From contig NZ_RQRU01000002.1 in assembly GCF_004335015.1 (NCBI RefSeq), positions 558,001-622,000 on the forward strand: DNA of 64,000 nt, in the 5' to 3' direction. Within the stretch, counting starts at the first letter, position 1; each line of letters opens with the position of its first letter. The notes beneath the pieces were generated by a model, which saw only the letters and a program-made list of their open reading frames with translations, did no database searches and was not told the DNA's origin. Position numbers and translations under genes: made by a program. Shown here in pieces: positions 44,975 through 54,105 of this stretch. The stretch comes from Psychrobacter pygoscelis (GTDB taxonomy: Bacteria; Pseudomonadota; Gammaproteobacteria; Pseudomonadales; Moraxellaceae).

Positions 44975-47553
44975 TAAGACTCTGTAGACTCACCTTGCCG
45001 CTCCGTAACCGTCTTGTCTGAGCTGGGCTGACGACGGCGACGCGTGGCTGGAACGAGCGAACTTTGCTGAATACTATTACTGGCTATAGGCGATTGTACG
45101 TCAGGCTCCGCAGTAACAGGACTTTTGGCCGTTCGTTTTTTTACAGCTGGCTTTTTATCGCTCTTTTGCGCCACTTTCTGCTCTGTCATCTGATCAGCTG
45201 TACGATTTGACGCGCGGCCGTTGGCTTTTTGCTTAGCGGTCGGCCGCTTAGCTTCAGACTGTTCAGCGGCTGTACTCGTCTTGGTCTTCGTCGCGGTTTT
45301 ACGAGTGCGCGTAGACTTGCTAGAGGCTGATTCAGCTTCAACATTGATTGAAGGTTCAACGTTAGCTTTGGCTTTATTATTAGCCTTGGCTTTGCTGTTA
45401 TTGTTACCACTGTTTTTAACATGGGCTTTACTGGCAGTAGCTCCAGTGTTGTTTGATGACTGCGCTACAGCGTCAGAAACCGCCTTATTAGAAGCTACTG
45501 CATCAGAAGATGCGGGACTAGAATTAGTTACCCCTTTGGTCTGTTCGGTTTGCGTCACCGTAGTACTTGGTATCCGGCGGCGGCGCTTACTAGGGACGCG
45601 CTCTTCTTTTGGTAGTAGGACAGCTTCGTGAGCTGCAAGTTTACTGATATCTTGTGAGATCGCTTTATCGCTAGTCGCTTTTGCTGTGCTTTCCTTCACA
45701 GGCTTAGGCGTAGAGCCTTCAAGGTTAACCACACTATTTGTGGCAGCTGACACAGGTTTTTCATGTTTTGCAGGTTTAGCTTGCCTTTTAGGCTCAGCTT
45801 TCGCTACCTGCTTAGCGATGGCGGCTTGCTGTGGTACCTGTTTGGCCATCTTTGCCGCATTGATAGTGAATAGTGGCTTCGGCTGTGAGGCCTCTCCCAG
45901 CTGATCACCAACCAGCTCGCCTAGAGACAACTTCTGTAGCTGCTCACGCTCACGAGCATAGTGCATATGTTGCGGCTTTGAGCGACCTTCTTGAGATTCA
46001 GCTGACCTTCTTGATGCCATTTTACTGTTGGTTTTATTCACTCTTCTATCAGAGCTAACTTGCTGATTATTATCACTATCTTGCTGGGTCTTTCTGCCGT
46101 TTGCAGACCTGCTTGACTGCTCCGAGCTGCTATAGGAACTTGCTGCGCTATCTTTAGTTCTTGATTTAGAGCCAGCGTTAGTTTCAGACCTATTTTCCGA
46201 TTCAGACTGCGAGCTTGGCTGAGCGTTGTGCTCAATGCCCTGCTCAGCTGCTGCTAAGTTCTCATTATCAGTATTTCGAGCGCGATTACGACCGCGTCCA
46301 CGACTGCGCTTATTGGCACCACGGCGCGCATCGCCTGCGAAATCATCAATTGCCTGCTGCTTTTGCTTATCTGATAATGTTTGGTAGGTCTGCCACCATT
46401 CACCCATGCCGTTGGTCGACTCGGATAATGGATTGGCGGCATCATCACAGTGCTCACGTAGCAATAAGAAATCAAAGGCCGCCCGAAAGCGAGGATGATC
46501 GGCAAGTTGGCTAATTTGATTCACTCGAGGGTTGGCGAGCTTAGGCTGCATGAGCCAGATATCACGAATGAACTGCTCAGCGAACTTCGGTATGGCTGTT
46601 TTGATGCGCTGACGATCGATGACTTTACTCGCCGCTTGCAGCTGGGCATCATGAAATGGCATGTTTTTCTTTTTAAACTTCGCCAACTGATAGAGATAAT
46701 TGTCCCAAAGTAGCGCTGCATAGAAGAAGGCAGGATTGATACTTTTACCTTGAGCGATGCGTTTATCCGTGTTGATAGCGACTTGATTGACTAAAGCTGT
46801 TGGCGTCTCTGGTGGATAAATAATCAGATGACGAATTGCGCCAAATTCAAATAATAAAGGCAACAGAGGGACTAAGTAGCCACCGGTAAACATCTTTTGT
46901 GACTCATCGTACAAGCGATGCGGAGAGACCTGCTCAAGCAGTGACCAGTTATCATCATGAAACTGCTCTGAGAGCTCTTTATCAAAGTCAAAGCCAAGCT
47001 TAGCTTTAAATCTTAAGGCGCGAAGTAAACGCACAGGGTCTTCTTCAATACGTACTGGCGCATGACCTAATAAACGCAAGGTCTTATTCTCAATATCAGC
47101 CAATGCGTTACAAAAATCGTGAACGATGCCCTTAATAGGTTGATAGTACAGGGCATTAATAGAAAAGTCGCGGCGGGCAAAGTCCTGCTCGATATCACCC
47201 CAGACATTGTCACGCACGATCATGCCATCACTGGTGGTATGAGCATCGCCATTAGGCGGCGCGCGAAAGGTAGCCACCTCAATCATATCTCGACCTGAGT
47301 ACACATGCGCGAGTTGAAACCGGCGACCGATAATCCGGCAACGCTTGCCGAATAAGTCTTTGATTTCATGCGGTTTAGCATCAGTGACAGCGTCAAAATC
47401 TTTCGGACTGAGTCCTAAAAGGTTGTCTCGCACCCCGCCGCCCACTATATAGGCTTCAAAACCACTTTTACTCAGTGTGGCAATCACTTCAATAATTGAA
47501 TTGGGTAAGTCAGCTTTACTTAACCCCAACTGCTTGGCTGAACGTTCTGCCAT
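44974..47553 (-). CDS. pcnB: Poly(A) polymerase I with very long disordered tail
   Basis: Adds 3' poly(A) to RNA, promoting decay. The nucleotidyltransferase head has GG at 38-39 and the metal-binding D52/D54 (SPKDFDAVT), then RRDFSINALYY and EEDPVRLLRALRFKAKLGF; neck and body extend to about residue 407. The remaining 452 residues are low-complexity Ser/Lys/Ala/Asn/Gln/Arg, starting with an RGxGR-type basic patch, and look disordered. Total length 859 against 465 in E. coli. Coupled to folK downstream, as in related genomes. Confidence 0.95.
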   Translation of the reverse strand: MAERSAKQLGLSKADLPNSIIEVIATLSKSGFEAYIVGGGVRDNLLGLSPKDFDAVTDAKPHEIKDLFGKRCRIIGRRFQLAHVYSGRDMIEVATFRAPPNGDAHTTSDGMIVRDNVWGDIEQDFARRDFSINALYYQPIKGIVHDFCNALADIENKTLRLLGHAPVRIEEDPVRLLRALRFKAKLGFDFDKELSEQFHDDNWSLLEQVSPHRLYDESQKMFTGGYLVPLLPLLFEFGAIRHLIIYPPETPTALVNQVAINTDKRIAQGKSINPAFFYAALLWDNYLYQLAKFKKKNMPFHDAQLQAASKVIDRQRIKTAIPKFAEQFIRDIWLMQPKLANPRVNQISQLADHPRFRAAFDFLLLREHCDDAANPLSESTNGMGEWWQTYQTLSDKQKQQAIDDFAGDARRGANKRSRGRGRNRARNTDNENLAAAEQGIEHNAQPSSQSESENRSETNAGSKSRTKDSAASSYSSSEQSSRSANGRKTQQDSDNNQQVSSDRRVNKTNSKMASRRSAESQEGRSKPQHMHYAREREQLQKLSLGELVGDQLGEASQPKPLFTINAAKMAKQVPQQAAIAKQVAKAEPKRQAKPAKHEKPVSAATNSVVNLEGSTPKPVKESTAKATSDKAISQDISKLAAHEAVLLPKEERVPSKRRRRIPSTTVTQTEQTKGVTNSSPASSDAVASNKAVSDAVAQSSNNTGATASKAHVKNSGNNNSKAKANNKAKANVEPSINVEAESASSKSTRTRKTATKTKTSTAAEQSEAKRPTAKQKANGRASNRTADQMTEQKVAQKSDKKPAVKKRTAKSPVTAEPDVQSPIASNSIQQSSLVPATRRRRQPSSDKTVTERQGESTES

Positions 47554-47778
47554 GCATCATACTCCCTACGGACAATCAAAAGCCGCGTATCACTCTAAGT
47601 CGCTCAAGAGGACTGATGATAACGCTCGGCATATTCAGACGCTAGTGTAGCAAATTTTCGCCCATCACGGGCGCTGCTTACCTGTAAAAATACGCCTTTA
47701 AGCAGCATAGATAGCGATGAGCGCTTAATTTACTAGCTTATAAGACTCAGTTCAAACCTTTAAGCAAAAAATAGTACT

Positions 47779-48216
47779 TTATCGCACGCGAAGTCGATGT
47801 CGATTCTTTTCGATAGTTTTGTCGCCAATACCCTTTACTCGGGTCAAATCTTCTACTTGTGCAAAACCGCCAAACATCTCGCGGTAGAGAATAATTTCCT
47901 GTGCTTTACTACTACCCACCCCCTTTAGAGTGGCAAGCTCGCCTTCGCTGGCACTATTGATATTCACTTCAGCGTTATCAATGGTGTTTTGTCGAAAATT
48001 ATCTTTTCTGGTCTCCTCAGATAGCAAAAAAGCGTAGGCAGCTTTAACATCACTAAAGCATTGCGTTGACTGATCCCCATTTACAAAATTATTGACGTTT
48101 TCAGAGTTGGCCATCACAGTCATTGAAGCCATAGCGCTGACCAGCACTATGGCAATAAAAAATGAACTTTGCCAGCCGCTATTCAATATACTCCCCGCTA
48201 ATTTAACTAATTGCAT
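47779..48216 (-). CDS. ComEA-like helix-hairpin-helix protein
   Basis: 145 residues. A hydrophobic N-terminal segment (FFIAIVLVSAMASMTVMA) serves as signal peptide or anchor; the C-terminal half carries a tandem HhH DNA-binding domain: VNINSASEGELATLKGVGSSKAQEII and LTRVKGIGDKTIEKNRHRL. This is the ComEA pattern, a periplasmic DNA receptor for natural transformation, though short proteins of this kind exist without a proven competence role. Starts 11 bp after mazG. Confidence 0.85.
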   Translation of the reverse strand: MQLVKLAGSILNSGWQSSFFIAIVLVSAMASMTVMANSENVNNFVNGDQSTQCFSDVKAAYAFLLSEETRKDNFRQNTIDNAEVNINSASEGELATLKGVGSSKAQEIILYREMFGGFAQVEDLTRVKGIGDKTIEKNRHRLRVR

Positions 48217-48227
48217 CCCTAGATTGT

Positions 48228-49172
48228 TCAGACTTCATGCTGTTTCGACTCCTCCCATAAAGCGTCCATCTCTTCTAAGCTGCTGTCTTCCGGCGACTTT
48301 CCTTGCTCAGCAAGCTTGGCTTCAATATAGCCAAAGCGTGACTTAAACTTATGCACACAGGTCAGTGTCGCCGCTTCTGCATCAAGGTTTACTTTGCGAG
48401 CAACATTGACCAAACCAAATATACAGTCACCCAGCTCCTTTTCCAGTGCTAGCTGCTGATCCTCTGATAGCGGCTGATTATCTTTTGGCAACGCCGCTTT
48501 TAACTCAGCGATCTCTTCCTCCAGCTTTTCGACAGCACCTTCGACACCCGGCCAATCAAATCCAAGCTTACCCGCTGTCTTTTGCAGGGCCTGCGCTTGC
48601 ATCAGCGCGCTACCTGCTTTGACACCGTCCAATTTGCGCTTAGGCTTACCTCGTGCCTCTCGCGCTTGATTCTCTATTGCCTTAATCTCATCCCAGCGCT
48701 GCTTTACTGCCGTATCATCTGCTAAGTTATCACTTTCAAAGACATGCGGATGGCGACGGATTAGCTTTTCTTGCAATGTGGCAATCACATCGCCCATATC
48801 AAAGCGACCTTGCTCGGCGTAGAGCTGGCAGTGAAATACCACTTGCAGTAACACGTCACCCAGCTCTCCTTTAATATCTTCATTATCTACGCCATCATCG
48901 GCTTGAATGGCCTCAGCAAGCTCATAAGCCTCTTCAATGGCAAAGGGGATTAAGCTATGATTGGTCTGCTTAATATCCCAAGGACAGTCTGCCCGTAGAC
49001 GAGCCATAAGTGCTAGTAGATCTTGCATCTCTGACGTGGCACTAGGCGTTCCTGAGACGGGTTCGGGTGCAGTGACAGGATGATCTAAACGAGCCTTAGT
49101 CGTCATCAACTGGGGTAAATCATTGCTAGCAGTATCTGTCATAATAGAGTCCAAAAGCGGTAATGAATTCAT
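48228..49172 (-). CDS. mazG: Nucleoside triphosphate pyrophosphohydrolase MazG
   Basis: Hydrolyses NTPs and dNTPs to monophosphates. Two MazG domains: CPWDIKQTNHSLIPFAIEEAYELAEAI with ELGDVLLQVVFHCQLYAE, and KLGFDWPGVEGAVEKLEEEIAELKAAL with ELGDCIFGLVNVARKV. These Glu and Asp residues bind magnesium. Length 314 against 263 in E. coli, explained by a 47-residue N-terminal extension; MQDLLALMARLRADCPW may be the native start region. Confidence 0.95.
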   Translation of the reverse strand: MNSLPLLDSIMTDTASNDLPQLMTTKARLDHPVTAPEPVSGTPSATSEMQDLLALMARLRADCPWDIKQTNHSLIPFAIEEAYELAEAIQADDGVDNEDIKGELGDVLLQVVFHCQLYAEQGRFDMGDVIATLQEKLIRRHPHVFESDNLADDTAVKQRWDEIKAIENQAREARGKPKRKLDGVKAGSALMQAQALQKTAGKLGFDWPGVEGAVEKLEEEIAELKAALPKDNQPLSEDQQLALEKELGDCIFGLVNVARKVNLDAEAATLTCVHKFKSRFGYIEAKLAEQGKSPEDSSLEEMDALWEESKQHEV

Positions 49173-49432
49173 TGGTTTTTAGCATTAGCTTATATTATTG
49201 GCTTGTTATATCAATGTCATTTAAACAGTGTAACATTTCAGTCATTGCCTTGTTTGCTCACCTATTTTTGTCAGCCAGTTATAGAGTAATCGCTGTATGG
49301 GGCATTAAAAATGAGCAAAAGCTCTCATAGAGACCTAAAGGCTATACGTAAAATGACTGATGCAGTCTATGGTATAAGATCGACGTTATAGTAGGATTGA
49401 CAACAGTTTAGTATTATTAAATATAACGCTCA

Positions 49433-50707
49433 ATGGTAATTATTATAATGACTAACACGATAATTTCTGAAACCACATCCTCTAAAGCCAACTCCTCTAA
49501 AGAAAAAACGTTAACCACTATTGCTGTCATCGGTGCCGGCTATGTTGGGCTATCCAATGCTATTTTACTTGCGCAAGCGCATCTGCAAACCAAGGTGATT
49601 TTATTTGATATTGACAGTCGTAAGATAGCACAACTACAGCAGCGCATCTCACCACTACAAGACCGTGAAATTTGTGAATATTTGGCAGACAAGCCCTTAA
49701 ATCTGACCGCGACGGATGAAGCTAATGATATTTATGAATCCTGCGAGCTTGTCATTGTTGCGACTCCGACCAACTATGATGTGGCGTCAGGAAAATTTGA
49801 CACCTCATCCGTTGAGGCTAGTATTCGCAGTGTGCGAGGGCAACACGCTACCGTACCTATCGTCATTAAATCCACCATTCCTATTGGCTTTACGGACAGT
49901 ATGCGAGAGATATTCGATGATAATATTCTATTTATGCCAGAGTTTCTTCGTGAAGGCCAAGCGCTATACGATAATTTATATCCTTCACGAATTATCGTCG
50001 GTGCTACTAATGGACAAGCCGAATTTGCCAACTCGCTAATGGCCCTTTATCAAAAAGCCAGCCAATCCCATCGAGAGGGAATATCTGTAACCACGCTATT
50101 GATGCCACCGACCGAGGCTGAAGCTGTTAAGCTATTCGCTAATAGTTACCTGGCCACACGAATTGCGTTTTTTAATGAGCTTGATAGCTTCGCTGAGAAG
50201 CATAATCTAGATAGTCAATCTATCATTACTGGTGTCAGCTTAGACCCTAGAATTGGTGAGCATTATAACAATCCATCATTCGGTTATGGTGGTTACTGCC
50301 TGCCCAAAGATACCCAGCAATTAAAGGCTAACTATATTGGCATTCCTGCCAATCTTATCTATGCAATAGTCGATGCCAATAACACGCGCAAACGCTTTAT
50401 CGCTAGACAAATAATCGATAAAAACCCAAATAGTATCGGTATCTATCGACTTAGTATGAAAAAGGATGCTGATAACTTCCGCGACTCTGCGGTATTAGAT
50501 ATTATTCAAATATTAAAGCAACATGGCATGACTATTCGAGTTTATGAGCCAGCACTGGCAACAGAGCATTTTGAGGACTGTGAGATTACCCCCGACTTAG
50601 CCACCTTTAAACAGCAAAACGATCTTATTGTAGCGAACCGTTGGCATGATGAACTGCTAGATGTAAAAGATAAAGTGTATAGCCGTGATGTCTTTGGCTA
50701 TAGTTAA
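49433..50707 (+). CDS. ugd: UDP-glucose 6-dehydrogenase
   Basis: Oxidises UDP-glucose to UDP-glucuronate for surface polysaccharide. Rossmann motif GAGYVGLSNA near residue 35; catalytic Lys in AVKLFANSYLATR; nucleophile Cys and partner Lys/Asp in GYGGYCLPKDTQ. All catalytic residues are intact, in contrast to the paralogue at 52548. ATG at 49433 or 49448; neither has a clear Shine-Dalgarno and both leave a Ser/Thr-rich N-terminal extension of about 30 residues. 281 bp upstream of the phosphomannomutase gene on the same strand. Confidence 0.95.
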   Translation: MVIIIMTNTIISETTSSKANSSKEKTLTTIAVIGAGYVGLSNAILLAQAHLQTKVILFDIDSRKIAQLQQRISPLQDREICEYLADKPLNLTATDEANDIYESCELVIVATPTNYDVASGKFDTSSVEASIRSVRGQHATVPIVIKSTIPIGFTDSMREIFDDNILFMPEFLREGQALYDNLYPSRIIVGATNGQAEFANSLMALYQKASQSHREGISVTTLLMPPTEAEAVKLFANSYLATRIAFFNELDSFAEKHNLDSQSIITGVSLDPRIGEHYNNPSFGYGGYCLPKDTQQLKANYIGIPANLIYAIVDANNTRKRFIARQIIDKNPNSIGIYRLSMKKDADNFRDSAVLDIIQILKQHGMTIRVYEPALATEHFEDCEITPDLATFKQQNDLIVANRWHDELLDVKDKVYSRDVFGYS

Positions 50708-50988
50708 CCCTCAATAATGAAGGATAATACTTCTATAATTCTGCGCTTTACTCTTACTTACTGTGCTTACATCTTATCCCAGTAGTGATTTCTTAGGGGC
50801 TATCCAAGCCGATAGCCTCGATTTGCCTAGCAATTTCAAGTAAACTCTGCAAATAATCCTATACGTGATAAAGCACTCTCCGCTTTGTACTTTGTAAGTA
50901 TCTGCGTGGAGACGTGAATAATGAATAAGCAGCAAAACTCACATCAAAACAACCATAAATTAACCTTCATTCCTTTTAAGAGACGCTA

Positions 50989-52428
50989 ATGAATTGCTTC
51001 CCTAATAGACCCATCACATCTTTTAAAGCCTATGACATTCGTGGAGAGTTGGGTGTCAATCTCGACGAAGACATTGCCTACCGAATTGGACGAGCATTTG
51101 CGCAGATACTAACGCAGCAGCGTTATAAGAGTGACTCATTTGCTCAACTTAACAACGCTATTGTTATTGGCTGTGATATTAGGGACTCTAGTGTGTCGCT
51201 TAAAGAGGCGACTGCCCAAGGTATTTTGGATGGTGGCGTGGATGTCATCGACCTCGGTATGACTGGAACCGAGGAGGTATATTTCGCGACCAGTCACTAT
51301 AGCGCACTTGGTGGTATCGAAGTTACTGCTAGTCATAACCCTATTAATTACAACGGCCTAAAACTTGTTCGTGAAGGCTCACGACCAATCAGTAGCGATA
51401 CTGGACTGGCAGATATTCAAAAGCTGGCAGAGTCTGGCGAGTTTACCCCCGAGAAAACCAAAGGGACTTTAATTAGCAAAACTGACAAGACGGCTTATAT
51501 CGATCACTTAATGGGCTTTATCGACACTAGCAAGCTAAAGCCGCTAAAAATCGTTATTAACTCTGGCAACGGCAGTGCAGGACCAGTGGTTAACTTACTA
51601 GAGCAACGTCTAATTGAAGCCAACGCCCCAATAAAAATAATAAAACTGCATCATGATCCCGATGGTAGCTTCCCAAATGGGATTCCTAATCCGATGATCT
51701 TTGCGAACCGCCACTCTACTCAGCAAGCGGTGATCGAGTATCAGGCAGACCTAGGTATCGCTTTTGACGGTGACTTTGATCGCTGCTTTTTGTTTGATGC
51801 TGAGGGGGAGTTTGTCGAGGGTAGCTACGTGGTCGGTATGTTAGCCCAAGCGTTTTTGCAGAAACATCCGCATGAGACCATCGTTTATGATCCCCGGGTT
51901 ATTTATAACACTGAAGCTATTATTAATGACTCTAATGGTCAGGCACAAATCAGTAAGTCTGGTCACTCCTTCATCAAGCAAGTAATGCGCGAGTCAGGTG
52001 CTATCTACGGTGGTGAGATGTCAGCGCACCATTACTTCCGTGACTTCTTTTACTGCGATAGCGGCATGATTCCGTGGCTACTCACTATTGAGCTGCTATC
52101 TACCAGTGGCAAATCTTTAACTCAACTGGTCAATGAGCGTATCGCAGCTTACCCTAGCTCCGGAGAGATGAACTTTCGTCTAACTGATATTGAGGCCCCA
52201 GAAATTATTAAACGTATTGAACATCAATTTGCCCATGCCAATCCTGAAAAAACGATGCTTGATGGGTTAAGTCTAGAATTTGGTGACTGGCGCTTTAATC
52301 TTCGCACCTCTAATACCGAGCCGCTAATTCGCCTCAATATTGAAACCAAAGGTGATGAAGCATTACTAAAAGATAAAATTGATGAGATTCAAGAGTGGCT
52401 TGAGGGTCAAGGAGCTGTTTTAGCTTGA
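50989..52428 (+). CDS. Phosphomannomutase/phosphoglucomutase
   Basis: Interconverts hexose-6-phosphate and hexose-1-phosphate, feeding UDP-glucose or GDP-mannose synthesis. Phosphoserine loop TASHNPINYNG, metal loop FDGDFDRC, sugar-binding GGEMSAHHYFRD and phosphate-binding RTSNTEPLIRLN are all intact. Length 479. In Acinetobacter capsule loci, pgm likewise sits at the galU-gpi end in the opposite direction. AAGAGACGCT precedes the ATG. Symbol left open because manB, pgm and algC are used for such enzymes. Confidence 0.94.
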   Translation: MNCFPNRPITSFKAYDIRGELGVNLDEDIAYRIGRAFAQILTQQRYKSDSFAQLNNAIVIGCDIRDSSVSLKEATAQGILDGGVDVIDLGMTGTEEVYFATSHYSALGGIEVTASHNPINYNGLKLVREGSRPISSDTGLADIQKLAESGEFTPEKTKGTLISKTDKTAYIDHLMGFIDTSKLKPLKIVINSGNGSAGPVVNLLEQRLIEANAPIKIIKLHHDPDGSFPNGIPNPMIFANRHSTQQAVIEYQADLGIAFDGDFDRCFLFDAEGEFVEGSYVVGMLAQAFLQKHPHETIVYDPRVIYNTEAIINDSNGQAQISKSGHSFIKQVMRESGAIYGGEMSAHHYFRDFFYCDSGMIPWLLTIELLSTSGKSLTQLVNERIAAYPSSGEMNFRLTDIEAPEIIKRIEHQFAHANPEKTMLDGLSLEFGDWRFNLRTSNTEPLIRLNIETKGDEALLKDKIDEIQEWLEGQGAVLA

Positions 52429-52451
52429 TAAGCAGAGTCAGAGTTAGACCG

Positions 52452-52490
52452 CGGGGTTGCCATTTACTAGGGCACGCCCCCGCTTTTTGT
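52452..52490. terminator. Terminator after phosphomannomutase gene
   Basis: GC-rich imperfect stem from GCGGGG.TTGCC paired with GGGCACGCCCCCGC, followed by TTTTTG. It lies between convergent genes. Confidence 0.7.
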
Positions 52491-52547
52491 TGCAGAGACT
52501 GTCTCTTCCTTCAATGAATCAAAGGTTAGGGATGAGTTTTATAGTGA

Positions 52548-54017
52548 TTATTTACCTCGGCCAATGCCAATATAATCACCGATAAGCATATCTATTTGAC
52601 TATTTGTCAGTGCATTTTGGGCATCGAATACAGGAAGAGCGCCATCATTAATCGTACTTATTGGTACTTGCTGATAGGGTGTCCAAGTGAGGATAAATAA
52701 AGCTTGCGACTGACTAAGCCCTGTCTCTGGTTGAGCAATAAACTGTAGCAAAGGCTGCTCAGAATAGAGGCTTAATAGCTCTCCTTGAGCCTCACCAGCA
52801 TAGACCTGAGTCGTAATATCATAGGACCACAATAAATTAAGCAGAGGATGAATAGCAGAGGCCGAAGTGCGTCCCGAGCCTTCTTTATAACTGCCCCCCC
52901 AGATACTGACCGTCTTACCCTCGATACAACCATCAAAGTATTGCCAAAACTTGCGAAATATCAGCTCTTTTTGATCATCATTAATCTGATCAACCGCATG
53001 CATTAATCGGTTCTCTACTCGCGCCTCACTGAGCGTTTGTTGTAGCGCATTAATCTCCGCCGGTAGCGTCTGACCACCAAACCCCCAACCTGCTTTAAGA
53101 TAGCTCTTACCAATACGCTCATCAAGCCCCATGATCATCGCCACTTCAGTAATGTCTATCTGCTGATGATCCGCCAGTCTTGACCATTCATTCATGAAGC
53201 TAACTCGGGTGGCCAGCATATTCATAATGGCGCTTCGAGCAAACTCAGTAGTGGCAATATCAGTGATGAAAGTCTGCTGCGCCTGAGAAAGTAACGGCTG
53301 TAATATGGCGATCTTATGGGTAGATTTTGGTGTTTTCTCCCCCATCAACCATAGCTTAGGCGATAGCATAGAAGCGTAAGCTTTACCGTCTTGTAAGAAT
53401 ACAAAAGGTACGTAATAGACCCAAGGATAGTTACATTCTCGCGCTATAGAAGCAAACTTACCCAAGACATCAATACCACTTAAGATTAATGGGGCGGGCG
53501 TTTTAGAAGCCTTATTAAACTGAATAATCCAATCATCTGTGCCGCCAGTTTTCTGGGTCCAGCTGCTGGGCAACTCTGAATAAAACAACCAAAATAGTGC
53601 GGTCTTGTTAGATAAATCTGCAGATATTGACCCTAGATCTGCCTCTAATGACCGTACTAAAGGCTTTGGTTTGAACTCAGAATCAGGATTCGTCTTAAGC
53701 TGAGAAAACAACTCACTAGCGCTGCTCGGTACTGGGCATAGTACAATCTGAGTCTGACTGATATAGAGCTGCCATAGGGCTTGGAGCTGATGCTCAAAAG
53801 TATATGTGGCTAGCGTATGCTGCAACGCACTCTCGTCGACATACAAATAGACAGTTTGCTCTAAACTAGCTAACACTGTCGCTGTCGTAACCGCGTCAAT
53901 AGAATGACCCACAATGACGCAGCTTGACATCCCTGCCATAGACACAGCTGGTGGCTTAGCCACCTTATTGATCTCTTGAATAGAGATACTTGGAGAAGAT
54001 AGGTCAGATGCGCTCAT
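52548..54017 (-). CDS. Catalytically degenerate UDP-glucose dehydrogenase-like protein
   Basis: 489 residues aligning with the UDP-glucose/GDP-mannose dehydrogenase fold: TEFARSAIMNMLATRVSFMNE (258-277), MGLDERIGKSYLKAGWGFGG (296-315) and a C-terminal UDP-binding-like domain (SIWGGSYKEGSGRTSASAIHPLL). Compared with the intact Ugd at 49433, the catalytic Lys is R261, the nucleophile Cys is T317, Lys is A320 and Asp is E321; the N-terminal GxGxxG is also lost (VGHSIDAV). It cannot work as a dehydrogenase by the known mechanism. Its place between pgi and the phosphomannomutase suggests a regulatory or structural role in the polysaccharide pathway. Confidence 0.85.
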   Translation of the reverse strand: MSASDLSSPSISIQEINKVAKPPAVSMAGMSSCVIVGHSIDAVTTATVLASLEQTVYLYVDESALQHTLATYTFEHQLQALWQLYISQTQIVLCPVPSSASELFSQLKTNPDSEFKPKPLVRSLEADLGSISADLSNKTALFWLFYSELPSSWTQKTGGTDDWIIQFNKASKTPAPLILSGIDVLGKFASIARECNYPWVYYVPFVFLQDGKAYASMLSPKLWLMGEKTPKSTHKIAILQPLLSQAQQTFITDIATTEFARSAIMNMLATRVSFMNEWSRLADHQQIDITEVAMIMGLDERIGKSYLKAGWGFGGQTLPAEINALQQTLSEARVENRLMHAVDQINDDQKELIFRKFWQYFDGCIEGKTVSIWGGSYKEGSGRTSASAIHPLLNLLWSYDITTQVYAGEAQGELLSLYSEQPLLQFIAQPETGLSQSQALFILTWTPYQQVPISTINDGALPVFDAQNALTNSQIDMLIGDYIGIGRGK

Positions 54018-54105
54018 GAAGTATTAAATCCTTCTTACTATTATAATTGATATTATCGTGAGTAGCGCCAGTTTTGACTATTCATCTATATAGGGATAAC
54101 AGCGC

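Noticed and set aside
45221..45631. 136-codon frame opposite pcnB
   Set aside because: Antisense shadow of the low-complexity PcnB tail; its Leu/Ala/Val-rich product mirrors repetitive codons.
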